The notes beneath the pieces are model-generated. The model saw nothing but the letters and a program-made list of their open reading frames with translations. It did no database searches and was not told where the DNA came from. From Anseranas semipalmata (taxonomy: Eukaryota > Chordata > Aves > Anseriformes > Anseranatidae), in the NCBI GenBank assembly GCA_013399115.1, contig VXAA01003138.1:206139-270138 (forward strand): 64,000 nucleotides of DNA, in the 5' to 3' direction. Positions 1-12,722 of the stretch are shown here, one piece after another; within the stretch, counting starts at the first letter, position 1, and each line of letters starts with the position of its first letter. The translations under genes and the position numbers were made by a program.

Positions 1-460
1 CATTTTCTTTCAAAATGCACTTTGAAATTCTATCACCTCTTAGAAGTTGTGTTTTTTTCTGTAGAGTTTGTATGTTACAGTCCTTACATTAAGTTCCCTT
101 ATTCACAGCTTTCAAGTCGCCCACATAATCTTCAGTGAATGTGATGAGCTTAAAATGCTGTGTTAAATAGCCTGGTTATGAAAAAGGACAATGTCATGTA
201 GCCTGGATGGTAATACCCTGTGTCTTGTCATAAAAACAAAAGTTATAAAATAATAAATTCCTGAATGGTAGCCAGAAGAACATGAAAGGGAAAAAACACC
301 TGATTTATAAAACAGATAAATGACTACAAAGATACTATTTCTGAGAAACAATTTTGCTAAAATTATATGAGACAAATTCCTTTATCTGATTTTTGGTGTG
401 CACTTTAGAGAGGGGTGAATTTTATTTCCTTAAGTTCGTTATAAACATTTAGAAATGGAA

Positions 461-500
461 ATAATATATAAATATATATATATATAAAAAATATATATAT
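461..500. repeat. AT-rich microsatellite
   Basis: Imperfect (AT)n broken by short A runs. It is a simple repeat with no function visible from sequence. Confidence 0.85.
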
Positions 501-1690
501 AAAAATAGAAATGGAAAGCCTTTCTGGGGCCTTCATAATACACTGTATTCATAATTGCATTATCAGAGTAACCTTTAGCTGGACAAATACTTCCTTGACT
601 TCGGAGGGCTCTAGTAGGTCAGGCATCGCAGGTTTAGAATATTATTTTCAGCAGACCTTAATATGGTTGCTTTTGCTGAGTAAATGTTGCAGAATGAGAG
701 GGAATGTCTTAGCACACACTCAATAACAGCTTACACGTACATGTCTAGATCTTAAACTTCTTTAAAACTCCAGGAGTGTTTATAGTGACTTCAGAGTCTT
801 TTCCCTCTGTTCTCTTTGGTGTATCTAGAAGTTTGAAAAGCACCAATAAGTTAAATTTCCTTGACATTTTTTGAAGGGGTTGTGTCAAGAAGCAAACTGA
901 TTTTCATCAAAATATTCTTGTTTGGCTGTTTTGCCATTATATTATTTACCTCATTTAAATGAAACAAAAATAAAAGTTGAAGTAGGTGTCTGATGCAGGA
1001 CTCACATTTCTACATTTCTCTGTGGCTTGTAAATCAAGTTGCATATAGGTAGTGTTTAGCACATAAGTGATACACGAAAAACATATATCACTTCTCTTTT
1101 GTCCCTTGAAGTCTATGAGAGATTATACATATATATACAAACATTCAAGTTTGCATCAGGCCCATCTGGTTCTAGACATGAAAGCATCTCCCAGGTAGGA
1201 TTTTTTCTGATTCTAGGGGTCCGTCACTAGACTAAGGTTTTGAAACTCTTAACAGACGACTTCTAAGGAAAGGATGAGGATTCTCTGATCTCTTGTAAAT
1301 TACTTGGAGTGGGTGGATCGCGTATTTTATTTGCCTCTTGCTTAAACTACTGCTGAGCAAAAGCCGCCTTCAGATGGCCTACGCAATGGAAGGAGCTTTA
1401 GGGGGATTTCCAAGTGACAAGCACCGTTACTAATAAATTGTCTCAGAATGTAAAAATGTGACCCTCTCAGGTGGTTCAGCCACAGTGTTTGCAAACTGTG
1501 ACCAAGTATCAGATTCCTGCCTTTTTGCTAAGCACTTGCCATGGAACAATACAGGGCTGGGACTTCTCACTCCAGCTCTGATTGTGTAGCCCATAATTAA
1601 GGATTTGGTTGAGGATGAATGGCAAAGAATGCTACTGTGCAATTGGCTGTAACCAACGTGACCTGAACTGATCCTGAATCTGACTAAAAA

Positions 1691-1724
1691 GAGAGAGATT
1701 GAGAGAGAGAGAAAGAGAGAGAAA
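1691..1724. repeat. (GA)n microsatellite
   Basis: A short imperfect GA dinucleotide repeat with TT and AA interruptions. Confidence 0.85.
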
Positions 1725-4008
1725 TGACCTCTTGTACCCTCTCCCGTGATCCGTGTATGTAGTTAGCACGGACTCCCCTGCCAAGCTTTTCATCGCTGTG
1801 CTTTTAAAACCATTAGCTTGCTTTGTAGTCTTAGCTAGACATACATTTTTGAGCTATCATAAATGAAATCTTAGAAGATACCTTTCAACATATGCCAGGC
1901 ACAGTTAAAAAAGAAAAAGGCCATTATGGTTCTTTAAAAAGGGGGAAAAAAAATCTCAGGGTGAAACGGTGCAGACATTTTATAGAATATGGAAAGTATG
2001 AAAGAAACTAACACAGAATAAAGGGGCAGAAGAAAACATGGTTGCATTAGATAGGGAGAACATAAGCTGGATAGACTATAGTTTCAAGAGGATTCTTTCC
2101 CCCTATATATTATTTTTCATCTTCTGTGGTATGTCAGGTGATGCCACTTTGTTTCTCACTAACTTACTCCTGATATTCTTTTTTTTTCTTTTTTTAATAA
2201 AAGTCAAGAATACATTACCAAGGGGTTATCTGGTATAATCCAGCTGTTGTCTGCTGCCATAGGAGAACACATATGATTGGAAAGAATGTATATCTCAATT
2301 TATTTAGGAAAAAGTTGGTTAAGGATTTTTCCAGTAGAAGTTTTATGTGGCATTTGGATAGCACTATGTGGAACAGATTCAGCCTCCCATCCTCCAGATT
2401 TCCTCAATATAAAGAGACGTGCCAAGACATTTTACCTGAATCTGGATTGAGCTCTGAGTCTAAACTTAGCCCAGACATGGAACGTTTATCATTCACATTG
2501 ATAATGGAAAAGGATTTTTATTGCAGACCCAGATGTAAATTGTTCTAGACGTGCCTTGAAGCTGTCACCCTGTGAACCAGGTGGAGCTATGCTCATAAGC
2601 TGCATGCTAAGGTTTACAGATTTCAGTGAAAAAAAAAAGGCAGCTTTTTAATGTTTTGGATCTAGCTTGTACTCGGAAGTGGTAGAAATCAAGTTCATTT
2701 TACAACAGAAAAGAACATATAAATATATATATATATACACACGAGAGGTGGATGTCTGGGGCACACAATCAGATTGGGGAGGACACTGTTTTCTTTTTTT
2801 TTCTTCTTATGGTAAAGAACAGGGAAATGTGGAGAAGGCAAGGCCCTTCATGGTATAGAAGCTTCTATCTTAGTATAATAAAAAGTTAAAATCCTGTAAG
2901 AAAATAAGCAGCTATTTTAGCTGAAAGAAACACAAACACTGAATACAGTGGGGCAGACAAGCAAAAGCTTGGATAGTGGAATAGTTGTGGTTTAAACAAT
3001 ACTTTGATTTTACTTTTCTGGCTTTATTTCTCTTGAGATTTTTTATTTCTTTTCCTTATCAGTCATATGCATTTATTTGGCATGGGGCTGAGAGTGGGCA
3101 AGGGACGGGCAGGGACAGAGAAAAGTTCTTCTCCTACTCTCTTCTGCTTGTTCGGAACAGAGACCTTCTTACAGAATTACTGTCCTTACTGTCTGTAACA
3201 ATATTTACTTTAACTGTGTACATTCCCTGGAGTTAAATACACTTACAGAATGAACACTTTGGGCTTAGGATTCCTGATGTCTGATTTCATCCAGACTGTC
3301 CTCTACGCAGGATAAATCCACAAAGGGAAAAGGATTCCCACTGAGAAGTGATGATAATTTCTATGTCCCCTTGCCAGGAAAAGGACCTGTCAGGAATGGG
3401 CTTTTGACCACCTTGTAATAGTAAACTCAGCCTTACATTAATGTGACTCAAGTCAATCACAGTATGTGTGAAACCTCTAGCCCTACTCATGTCTTTTTCA
3501 TCAGGTTCCTGTGAACATATTTTCAGGGATCCTCACACACACTCCTCTGTGTTGACTCAACAGGTTCAATATTGCACAGATTGTACATACAGATGTTAAT
3601 ATTGTTTGTAAAAATCATCAGTCCAATTAAATTTATTCCTTACAATGTACTTGCATCTAGTCCTTATTCAAAAGTATTGCCCATTTCCATAAGGTCCAGG
3701 ACATAGGGCTGTATCTTCTAATTGAGGGAATTCAGTTTTTTGCTCCAAAAGACAAAATGAATGATTAGAGCCTATATTTTTACAAGGTACATTGAAAACT
3801 ATCAGCATGACAGACATTTGTGCATTTTGTACTTGCAAGGTCTTAGTGATAACTTTTGTTTCCTGCTACATGTTTGTGAAGTACAGAGTATACAGGGGTC
3901 AGTGATCTTTGGTGGATAGCTGCACAGTACAAAGTATGAAGAAAAATTAATGCTTTCTTCTAGAGAAAAAAAAAAGGTTTTAGTGTGTTTTGGCAAAGAA
4001 ATAGAAAT

Positions 4009-4224
4009 GGGGGGAAAGAAAAAGAGAAAGAGAAAGGGGAAGGGGAAGAGAAAGGAGAAAGGGAAGGGAAATAGGAAGGAGAAAGGGAAGGGAAAGAGGA
4101 AGGGAAAGAGGAAGGGAAAGCAGAAGAGAAAGGGAGAGGGAGAGGGAGAGGGAGAGGGAGAGGGAAAGGGAAAGGGAAAGGGAAAGGGAAAGGGAAAGGG
4201 AAAGGGAAAGGGAAAGGGAAAAAG
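4009..4224 (+). repeat. Polypurine tract with (GGGAGA)n/(GGGAAA)n
   Basis: 216 bp with only two pyrimidines, T4072 and C4121. The last 103 bp (4122-4224) are purine only. From 4132 a strict 6-bp period begins: five GGGAGA units, then ten GGGAAA units, giving 15 consecutive GGG runs separated by 3 bases. This fits the standard G-quadruplex pattern (four or more G3 runs with loops of 1-7) on the plus strand. A long purine tract of this kind could also form triplex (H-) DNA. The Lys/Gly-rich reading frame over it is an artefact of the repeat. Confidence 0.95.
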
Positions 4225-4916
4225 TACTGGTCACCAAAAGTCTTACATCTGCAGAGGGCAGAAGAAATAACTATTTCAATTACTTTTTAAGCCTGGAGTA
4301 TGTTTTATTTCCACATTTTTCACATTCTGATCTTCAAAACTCTTTAAAAATGGGCACAAAGTTAACCTTGAGGCAAGTTCATCTAATGAATGGTACTGGA
4401 CATGTGGATATCCTGGATCTGTATGGTGTTTCACTTCAGTTCACTTTTCATTTATCTTTTTTCTTTCTATTTATTATTTATTTAGTCAGTAAGGAAGAAG
4501 TTTCTATTATAATATTATGACTTTTCCCATTAAGAACCTCAATAAATTACTTCAAAAACTTATTAGAAACATTTGTTTCCACAACAATTCAGTTATTTTC
4601 TATAGCAGATGATAAATTATATGAGAGGTTAGAATAGAGACTAGACTCTTATTCCCACAAACCAAAATATTTGTATATTTTTGAAAGAAAAAAGAAAGAC
4701 ATGAGAAAGAAACTGCCTTCTTCATCAAACACTTGTAAATCATATCTTCCAAGAGAGGAAATTATATACTCCTGTTTAAAATATTGATTAACCTTAAAAG
4801 TGTACAAAGTAGTGCCTTGTACTGGATGCACACATTCAGTTAATGGGCTATGCAGCAGTGGAAAGATGCAGAATACCAATACTGGAAAATAAGAGGATTT
4901 TCAGAAGTTATTAGCT
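4225..4916. other. AT-rich non-coding stretch
   Basis: Unique AT-rich sequence between the purine tract and the first CR1. No gene, RNA or repeat is recognised. Confidence 0.6.
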
Positions 4917-5792
4917 TTACTTAGCATGGGTGAGTGTGACCTGCCATAAATAGGTTGCCAATACTGGAAGTCTGCTTTTAGGAGATGGTGGAGTCCAGGA
5001 TCCTGTGAGGAGAATTTGCCTGAAAGTATTCCATGAGATAGATGAGGAGTCCAGGACAGCTGATTGGTATTCAAAGATCACCTCCTCTGAACCCCAGAAA
5101 CTCTCATCCTGATGAGCAGAGCACTTTTCAGAGAAGGACCTAGGTGTCCTGGCAGACAACAAACTTAACATGAGCCAGCAGTGTGCCATTAAGGCAGAAA
5201 CAGCCAAGAGCCTCCTGGGCTGCATGAGGAAGAGCACTGCCAGCAGGTCAAGGGATGTGATCCTTCCCCACTACTCAACACTGGTGAGACCTAGTTGAAG
5301 TTCTTGTCCAGTGCTGGTCTCCCCAGTACAAGAAAAATATGGATTTTGTGGATCAAATGCAGCAAAGGGCCACCAAGATGATTAAGGGACTGGAGCATCT
5401 GTCACAAAATGAGGCATAGGGAGAGCTGTGGCTCGGCCTAGAGAAAAGGCTCAAGGGTATCTTAGAAGTGTGTATAAATACCTGATGGGGGCAGTGAACA
5501 AGAGGAAGCTAGGTTCTTCCCTGCAGTACTCAATGACAGTACAAGAGGCAATAAGCACTAGCTGAAACACAGGACATTTTATATGAAAATAAGAAAATAC
5601 TCTTTTACCGTGAGGGTAGGTGAGATCTGGAGGAGGTTGGCCCAGCAAGGCTGTAAATCTTGCATTCTTAAAGATATTCAAACCCCGACTGGACATGGTC
5701 CTGGGCAACCTGTTCTCTCTGACCTTAATCAAGCAGCAAGTTGGACTAGACCATATCCAGAGGTGCCTTCCCAACTTGGAATTTCTGTGATC
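4917..5792 (+). mobile_element. CR1 LINE fragment, old, internally deleted
   Basis: A degenerate CR1 non-LTR retrotransposon, plus orientation. Sequence near 4986-5010 and 5035-5125 resembles the CR1 ORF2 linker between endonuclease and reverse transcriptase; one block at about 5067 would encode the conserved VFKDHLL-like stretch. At about 5125-5135 it jumps to sequence that normally lies after the reverse transcriptase (the block encoding EKDLGVL...NMSQQCA), so the RT palm is absent. It then follows the ORF2 C-terminal region and an eroded 3' end that stops near 5792 at the remains of the terminal TTCTGTGAT repeat. Many stops and frameshifts show it is dead. The 5' boundary is approximate. 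An antisense open frame at 5451-5852 is a shadow of this element. Confidence 0.88.
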
Positions 5793-5895
5793 ACCCATTC
5801 TGTCGTGTAGCCAGAGTATCAGAGCACTGACTATTGTTACTGTACTAGTCATCCTCCTAGTTAAAATGGTTTGTTGTGAGATGAACTACAAAACT

Positions 5896-6064
5896 AGGCT
5901 GCCCAGGGAAGTGATTGAGTCACCATCCCTGGAGGTCTTCAAAAAATGTGTAGATGTAGAACTCAGTGATATGGTTTAATGGTAGACTTGGTAGTGTTAG
6001 GTTATAGGTTGGACTGGATGATCTTGGAGGTCTTTTCCAACCTAAATGATTCTGTGATTCTGTG
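5896..6064 (+). mobile_element. CR1 LINE 3' end, younger subfamily
   Basis: A short, strongly 5'-truncated CR1. It starts at the block encoding [15 protein letters not shown], passes the ORF2 stop after the DMV codons and ends with the full 3' untranslated tail, including two ATTCTGTG-type terminal units. Its diagnostic bases match the copy at 58647-59238 better than the older fragment just upstream, so it is a separate insertion about 100 bp downstream of that one. Strong 5' truncation is normal for CR1 because reverse transcription starts at the 3' end. Confidence 0.95.
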
Positions 6065-7061
6065 AACTACAGTCTACTTCCACTGTAATGTTTACTGCAT
6101 ATGAGGTGGTGAGGGACAATCCAGCTTCTTAATGAATCCTGCACGCATGATAAGCAGGCAAGTAGGAGCATGTGGTTTACACACTCACTGCATGTATCAC
6201 AGCTCAGCTTGCTGAACTTTCTCAGTGACGTGTGCATATTTATTATCCTTATAAATTATCCTTATAAAAACAGCTTAAAACAGCTTGAAGAAAAAGCAAT
6301 TCCTTTTTATTTAACTACCCACCTGTGAAATATCAAAGAACATCCTTAAACACTCAAGAGTGGCTTACTGATTATTTGGCAAATAGAAATGTTATAGAGC
6401 CCAGTTCAGCATGGTACTTAACACTGTGTTTAAATTTAAGTAGATGCTCGAAACCTGTTTTAATTCATTTTCACATAGCTCAGTAGTACTTAGATGCATG
6501 CCTAACTGTGCACTTAAATGTTTTGTTGCAATGGTGATTTTGACATTTTTGAGACACTGTATAGTCCATGATGCTGAATAATGTTACGATTTGCAAATCT
6601 GTTTGCAAATGTAACCTCCTGCAGTTCTCTGGTATGCTTAATGTTAGTAATTGAATACACTGATTGCAGGAAAGGTTTATGCTGTATTTGAGGAGTATAT
6701 TTTAGAAATTATTTTTACTACTTTAATATTCACAGCTTTAATTACAAAACTTAAAAGAAAAAAAAAAGTAAAATCCCATTTTGCTTTCTGCATGGGCTTT
6801 ATTTCAGAAAAACATTTAAGATGGTAACATACCTCATTTTCCAAGTTTGTAGAAGTGGTGTTGCCTGCTAGGAATGGAAGATAAAATGAAGAAGTAAGAA
6901 AACAACACTGAAAGTATCATGTGAAGAAAGCTCTATAATATTTTAGCCTGGAAGTAATGAACATAGCAAGTGCAAGGCAAGGAGTTTTTCTTCCCTCAGA
7001 ACTGCTTACACTGGAACTTCAGTTATTAAAACTGAAAAATACAAAAAGCTGATTTGTAGCT

Positions 7062-7099
7062 GTTTTTTTGTTTTGTTTTGTTCTGTTCTCTTTTGTTTT
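7062..7099. repeat. (TTTTG)n-like low-complexity
   Basis: Imperfect T/G-rich pentanucleotide repeat with TTCTG variants. Confidence 0.75.
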
Positions 7100-8173
7100 C
7101 GATCTCCACATTTTTTTTTTTCTGTGAAAGTACTGTCCAGTGAGCATTTTATGTGAATTTAGAACTCCAGCTTTGTGGCTAATGAAGTTCGTTTTGCAAA
7201 TCAGGACTAAAATCGTGTGTAGTTTAACAGTGACCAGGCTTTAGCACAGGTCCGCTTCCAGCTGAATTCTCTTGGATGCACATGGCATTGGTCAAGTTAC
7301 CTGCATGCAGTTCACACCCTCACCGTTGCTGTTTGTCTCACAACAGTCTTCTCCAGCGCCCTTGAGCAAAGCAGCCATGTAGACCTGGGCTGTGTGTTAG
7401 TAGCGTGATTTTCCTGCATGTAAAAAGCTTGGCTTGTGTAGCAGACAATGTCTACCGACATCTCAGTAATATCACATGTAATCCCCTGTTTTGTTCTCGC
7501 TCCAGAAGGTGTGCTAATTACATGTTAGATAATTAGGCTATAAATATCCAGTCAACGAGAATTAAACACCCTCGTGGATTTGAAGCTAAGCTCTTTGTGT
7601 CTGAGACTGTGTTTTTCTTGTTCTTTGGTTGTGCATGATCTTGCACAATAAGGTGCAGTTGATGCCTGAGGTTCTGAGAGAGCTGAGTGAGGAAGATACT
7701 TGTGTGCTTGTATTAACAAGTACAACATCAGGAATTGTATCACATCTGCAATCAAAGGCTGTCACCTCACATTCAGTCTTTCTGAGTTTTTCTGTGAAAG
7801 CAACTATATTTTATCTTAACTTAAATTGTTCTTTCTAGAAACTGTCATGAATTTTCCCAGTGACATCAGTGAGAACAACATTGAGCCCTCAAAGACAAGC
7901 CCTTTAGCTTTCTTAAAACCTTTAAATACAGAGGAGCTTAATATAGTGGGTAGATGTTTTCAGTTGTCTTTTAAGACTAGATTTCTCATCTAAAACTAAT
8001 CCCACCTGCCACCTGAAAACTTTCTAAAATTGCCTGGTTTTGAGCATGTTTGTTTGTTTTGCAAGCACACAAAGTTCTGTTTGGAGTAATTCTTAGCACA
8101 GGCTTGATCAATAAGAAACATTATTGAGGAACACAAAAACTCTGTGTATTCCAGGTAAACATAATTGTGTTCC

Positions 8174-8216
8174 CACAATTATCTTGGTGAACAGAGGCTC
8201 ACAATTATCTTGGTGA
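8174..8216 (+). repeat. 26-bp-period tandem duplication
   Basis: The 17-bp string CACAATTATCTTGGTGA occurs at 8174 and again at 8200, an exact repeat with a 26-bp period. It looks like a small local duplication with no visible function. Confidence 0.85.
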
Positions 8217-11200
8217 GCTCTGTATCGCTCTTAAAATTATTCATTTAAATGGGTTGTTTCCATTGTGCACAGGTGGTAAACTTATCTCACTTGTTTTTTT
8301 GTATGAAAGCCTGAAATAACTGAACACTGGCAAACAAAATCTAATGGTGTCATTAAAATGATTGTAAACATTCCTGTTGTGGCAGATGTGTGCTTTCTTT
8401 CTGTTGATATACATTTGGATTGTTGGTTAAGATCAAACAAATGCAGGCTTCTAGTATGTCAAAAAATGTCTGCATTCTAACAGGTTCTGCTTGGAAAGAG
8501 ATCTGTTTCATTCAAAGCCAGGATAGCTATAAAATAACCAGACTGCCTGATCAGATCCAATGTCTACTCTTATTTTCTTTGATTAGAGCTGTATTCCCTG
8601 TATTCTCTGCCATCTACGGTTTCAGCTGAACAAGAGATTATGTGTTGCATCATTCTGGTTTGAGGAAACATTTCAACAGAGTAATAAATGTAGAGAAATA
8701 TACAAAACTCAGAGCCAGGAAACCATCAGCTTTTTCTTCTCTCTGAAAACGTTGCCCTTAGTTTAACTATAATTGCCAGCCTTCCAGTGATTATTTATTC
8801 TGCTACGCAAGGTAACACAGGCATGGCTGTTGTTATCCACCAGAGGATAGGACGAATTTAAACACATTTCCTCAGAGCCAAATTCTCCAGCCTAAAACAG
8901 AAGTTGATGGACAGCTGTGACTACAGCAGAACCATGTGCTTCCCTTCTGCTTGGAGCAGGAGCTGCGCTCCTCAGCTACTTGTCGAGAAAAACGGAGCCC
9001 TGCAGTTGCTCAATCCTCCTTCAAGTGAAGAGTCCTGGGGAGTCTGGAGTAAGGCTCATGGGGAAAGAAGCCAGAGGATTTACAGCCATCTGTTCATGCC
9101 CTCCCCTTGGGAAAATGTCTGTGAAGTCGTTATATGTCCCAGAGGAGGGATTCCTTCTCAGCATTTTTTCAGGCAACGCCCTGTATGAGAAAGGATTGGT
9201 TTGGCCATCCAGAATTTAAGCTTCTGTTTATTCAGAATAATGCTCAGAATCTCTAAAGGTTTGTAGTGTCACTCATACTAAATCCTAGTGTTTAGATTTT
9301 ATAATTGCAAAATTCATTTAGGTTGTGTTAGCTAACCAAGAAATATCGCTATAGCCCAGTCTGGCTATTATACACAGGCTAACTGTTTTCACCTTTGCTC
9401 AAGTGCAAAAGAGTTAGACCTTCACGTTGTGTAGCTCTACAGACAATGATGGTGCAATGCCAGCACATCAGAGACAGCCAGTTTACAGACAGCTGCGGTC
9501 ATATGTCTTAGAAGCTAAGCATTTCTGTGTTGGGAATGTACTGAATTTTTGATTTGGGGCCTGAAGCTCTTGTCATCAACTTCAGTGGAAGTCCAGCACA
9601 ACTTTGGAATTACGTAGGTGTAATACTGATGCAAAAGACAGCAAAATCCATTCCATACAGCACAATGCATCTTTAGAAATGGGAAAAGACATACAATGTC
9701 CCTTTCTTTTTAAAACACACAAAGCTCTTTACCTAAAAGTACATCAAAGTGTTAGACTTCCTGACTTCTTTCTGTGCTGTCCAACTGCTTGAATATAGGT
9801 TGCCTGTGGTGTTATTAGATTACTGTATTTGGACTTGAGACTTGATACATAAGCAACCAGTATCAGCACAATATCTCTATCCAACTCACTTAGCTAATTA
9901 AAGCACCCCCCAATGTTCTCTGAGCCAGAGGAAGCACAGAAGGTTACACAAGGAAAGCTTTCTCAGCTCAATGTGAACTTCAGTTCCTGAATCAGACTCT
10001 TTATTCCAGTACACCAACAGTGTGATGCAGAATAATGTCAATGTAATTATTTAGTGCATAAGTTAATCTGAAAGAAAAAGTGGCTTTTTATAGCTATTCC
10101 CTTTTCCTCAATTTCAAAAAACAAGTCCCAGGGAAAAAATAGCCACCCACAAATTTAGAATGAAAACATTTACAGTTACTCGTGGCTTTAGTGTTTCTCT
10201 GTTTACAACCGAAATTGCTGGGAAAAAAAACAAAACAAAACATATTACACTTCTATATTTAGTAAATTGTTCTGTTGGAGAGGGAGTTAATAAAGCTCTC
10301 CATACACCTTGGTGTTCAAATAGCCTTCCCGATTGATGACGCAGGGAGTAAACCGGCACTGTGGGCCAGTGCCCAGCAGGGCTCTGCACGCAAGGCACAT
10401 CACAGTTACTTGAGTAGGTGGAGGTAGTTTCTCCTCTGGAGCATTCAAACACACCAGTTCTCTCCAGGAACAAGATGAGGATTTCTCATAATGGAGGTAA
10501 CGTAGGCGATTTTGTATTAATCTTAGCTTGGTTTTTAACTTTCTTTTAATGAGAAGCAATTTTTGGTTTCAACATTTAAAGCTGTACCTTCCCAAGGGTT
10601 GAGCCACTTAAAAGTCGACATTTTCAGTATATTAACTCTCTCTCAAGCTACTGAAACTTACTTTGTTTTGTACACTGTGCTGTACAACTTTATAAATAGC
10701 ACATGTCAGTTCACCTCAAACTAAACAACACAGCTAGACTATTCAGGCTGCTTGATCTACACCCATTTAATTTAACAAGGTTACTTTTATTAACTGCATC
10801 AGACTACTAAAAGATACCTTTTGTTCTCAGTTGCCAGCTAATTTTGCCTATGACTGTTTTCCAAGCAACAATGCTGATAGTTTACCTGCATAGGGAAGGC
10901 TGTTAGCAGCAGCTGGATAACCAGGTAGGTTGCATTCAGGACCTCTTGTTTGACCTGGGCTAGAAGCACTGACCAGTGCAGAGCATGGTGTCCCATCACC
11001 ACGTGCCTGCTGGAGCTTTGCAGCTTGGAGAAAGCTTCAGATGGGAGCAGCAGCAGAGTCACTATCCCTTAGGAATATTCTAGGAGCAGGAAAAAGGTAT
11101 TAGAGATGGCTGACATCTACCTGAATGGCCTACCTTCTGGGTGACAGGGGTAGGGTTGCTGCTCTAACTGGGAAACTGAAGCATGCACTTAATCTGTAGC

Positions 11201-12670
11201 TTGACTGTAGGGGTTACTCAGCTTGAATAGAGGAGCTTTAGTGCCAGCCCCCAAGGGGAATTCCTGGGCTCCAATCCCAGACTGCTTCTGTATTTTATCT
11301 ACTGACAATCTAACAGAAGATAACACTGAAATATTTGCAAACAGGTGCATAGTTGTGCCTCTTTTCTACTGATGCTCTAGTTGTAAGTTGTCGATATGCA
11401 ACCATGGGGCTGTTACTGCAAAGGCCACCCTCTGCCTTGTCCTGTTCAGCTTCCTGAACAGCTTGGTACAGCCATACCTAACCTCTGAATCCCAAATAGC
11501 CTTGAGCAGGAGACAGACAATTTTCTAGCTATGTGCTCAGATCAGACTGCTGCTGATATTCCTAGTATTTCTTACAATAACATTTTTTTTTTTTTTCTGG
11601 TAAAGACAGCAAAAAAAGCCAAAGTTATATTTAGAAATGTATTTACTGAAAAATTAATTGTCATTGAATATGTTAGATTATAACTTCATTTCAGCCATAT
11701 TTGTGCAATGCTCTTTAACTTTTTAGAAGCAGCTCTAGATATAAAAAAATAGATTGCAAATTTTGACAGTTGTCACTTTTTTCATGATACTAGGTAAGAT
11801 TGCAACAAGAAAACTGCCATTTTAACCGAAATCATCAAGAAATAATTTAAATTGCCATGGATTTGTAACAAGGCAACAAATACATTGCATTTTTTTTTTC
11901 ATGGAAATAGTGCAAAAATGCACACTTCTATGAATAAAACCAATTGTGTTTTTGCAGAGATAGCAGAAATTGTCACATAATTTTAGATTTGAATGAATAT
12001 GGAATATATCACTTCTTACTCAATGTTTATTGCAACAGTGAAGATTCAACACATACATATTGAAGTAGATATTACTCATATGAGTAGTACAACTTTACTC
12101 CTGTATAATTTTATGCATTTATTTTAAGACTCCAACCATAAAGGAAAAATAGTGTGTCAAAGATCTATTATTAGATTCAATTTTATGTGGAATTGTGTTT
12201 TTTTTTTTCTTTATGGAAGCAAGTGTTTACTTGCTGTAGTCTTCAGAATTGCATTCTGTTTCTTTAACAAAGGACTTGTTCCCTACACATGCGAAAAACG
12301 TTTCTTGGAATAGCTCTGCAGGGACTCGTTTAAAATGACTTTTATCAAGGATTTACTTTTCTAGATGCATGTTATTTTATTACTTTTTGCATGGCCCAAT
12401 AAATATTTACAGTGTGATCCTGTCTTCTATATTATCTTTTTTTTTTGCTATTGCTATTTGGAACAGCTGAACTTCTGCATAGTTTGGAAAGGTGGAAAGA
12501 ACTAAAGTAGTATACGGGGCATAAAAAATATTGGGCTTCAAGGGGGTATGCTGAACACTAAAGTGCTAATATGGGTGGAGAATCAGTGGCTAAATAAACC
12601 AATGTTTCCCCTCATGGTCACTGATATCACTGATATTGAAAATTTTTCATTTATCTTGACGTTGAGTCTG

Positions 12671-12722
12671 TTTTTGTTGTTGTTGTTGTTTTGTTTTGTT
12701 TTGTTTTGATGTTTTGTTTTTC
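12671..12722. repeat. (GTT)n followed by (GTTTT)n
   Basis: A compound T/G microsatellite: several GTT units pass directly into GTTTT units. Confidence 0.9.

Larger units (their letters stand above)
1..4008. other. AT-rich non-coding stretch
   Basis: No gene or recognisable transposon is seen. Open frames are short, overlap on both strands and have no supported start or splice context. It contains small AT repeats (461-500 and about 2717-2740), a GA repeat (1691-1724) and a pyrimidine run near 2177-2195. One pseudo-exon-like segment at 1112-1194 is discussed among the findings. The most likely nature is intron or intergenic DNA. Confidence 0.6.

Noticed and set aside
1112..1194. 83-nt segment with a pyrimidine-rich acceptor and CAG|GTAGGA donor, one frame open
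   Set aside because: It contains an AT-repeat-derived stretch (YTYIY) and looks like an ordinary intronic pseudo-exon.
3950..4270. Lys/Gly-rich plus frame and Leu/Ser-rich minus frame (3980-4237)
   Set aside because: Both are translations of the purine simple repeat and have no other coding support.
5451..5852. 133-codon minus frame
   Set aside because: Antisense shadow of the CR1 fragment on the plus strand.
8904..9219. Two overlapping plus frames in a GC-raised patch
   Set aside because: No splice sites or similarity; mutual overlap suggests composition rather than coding.
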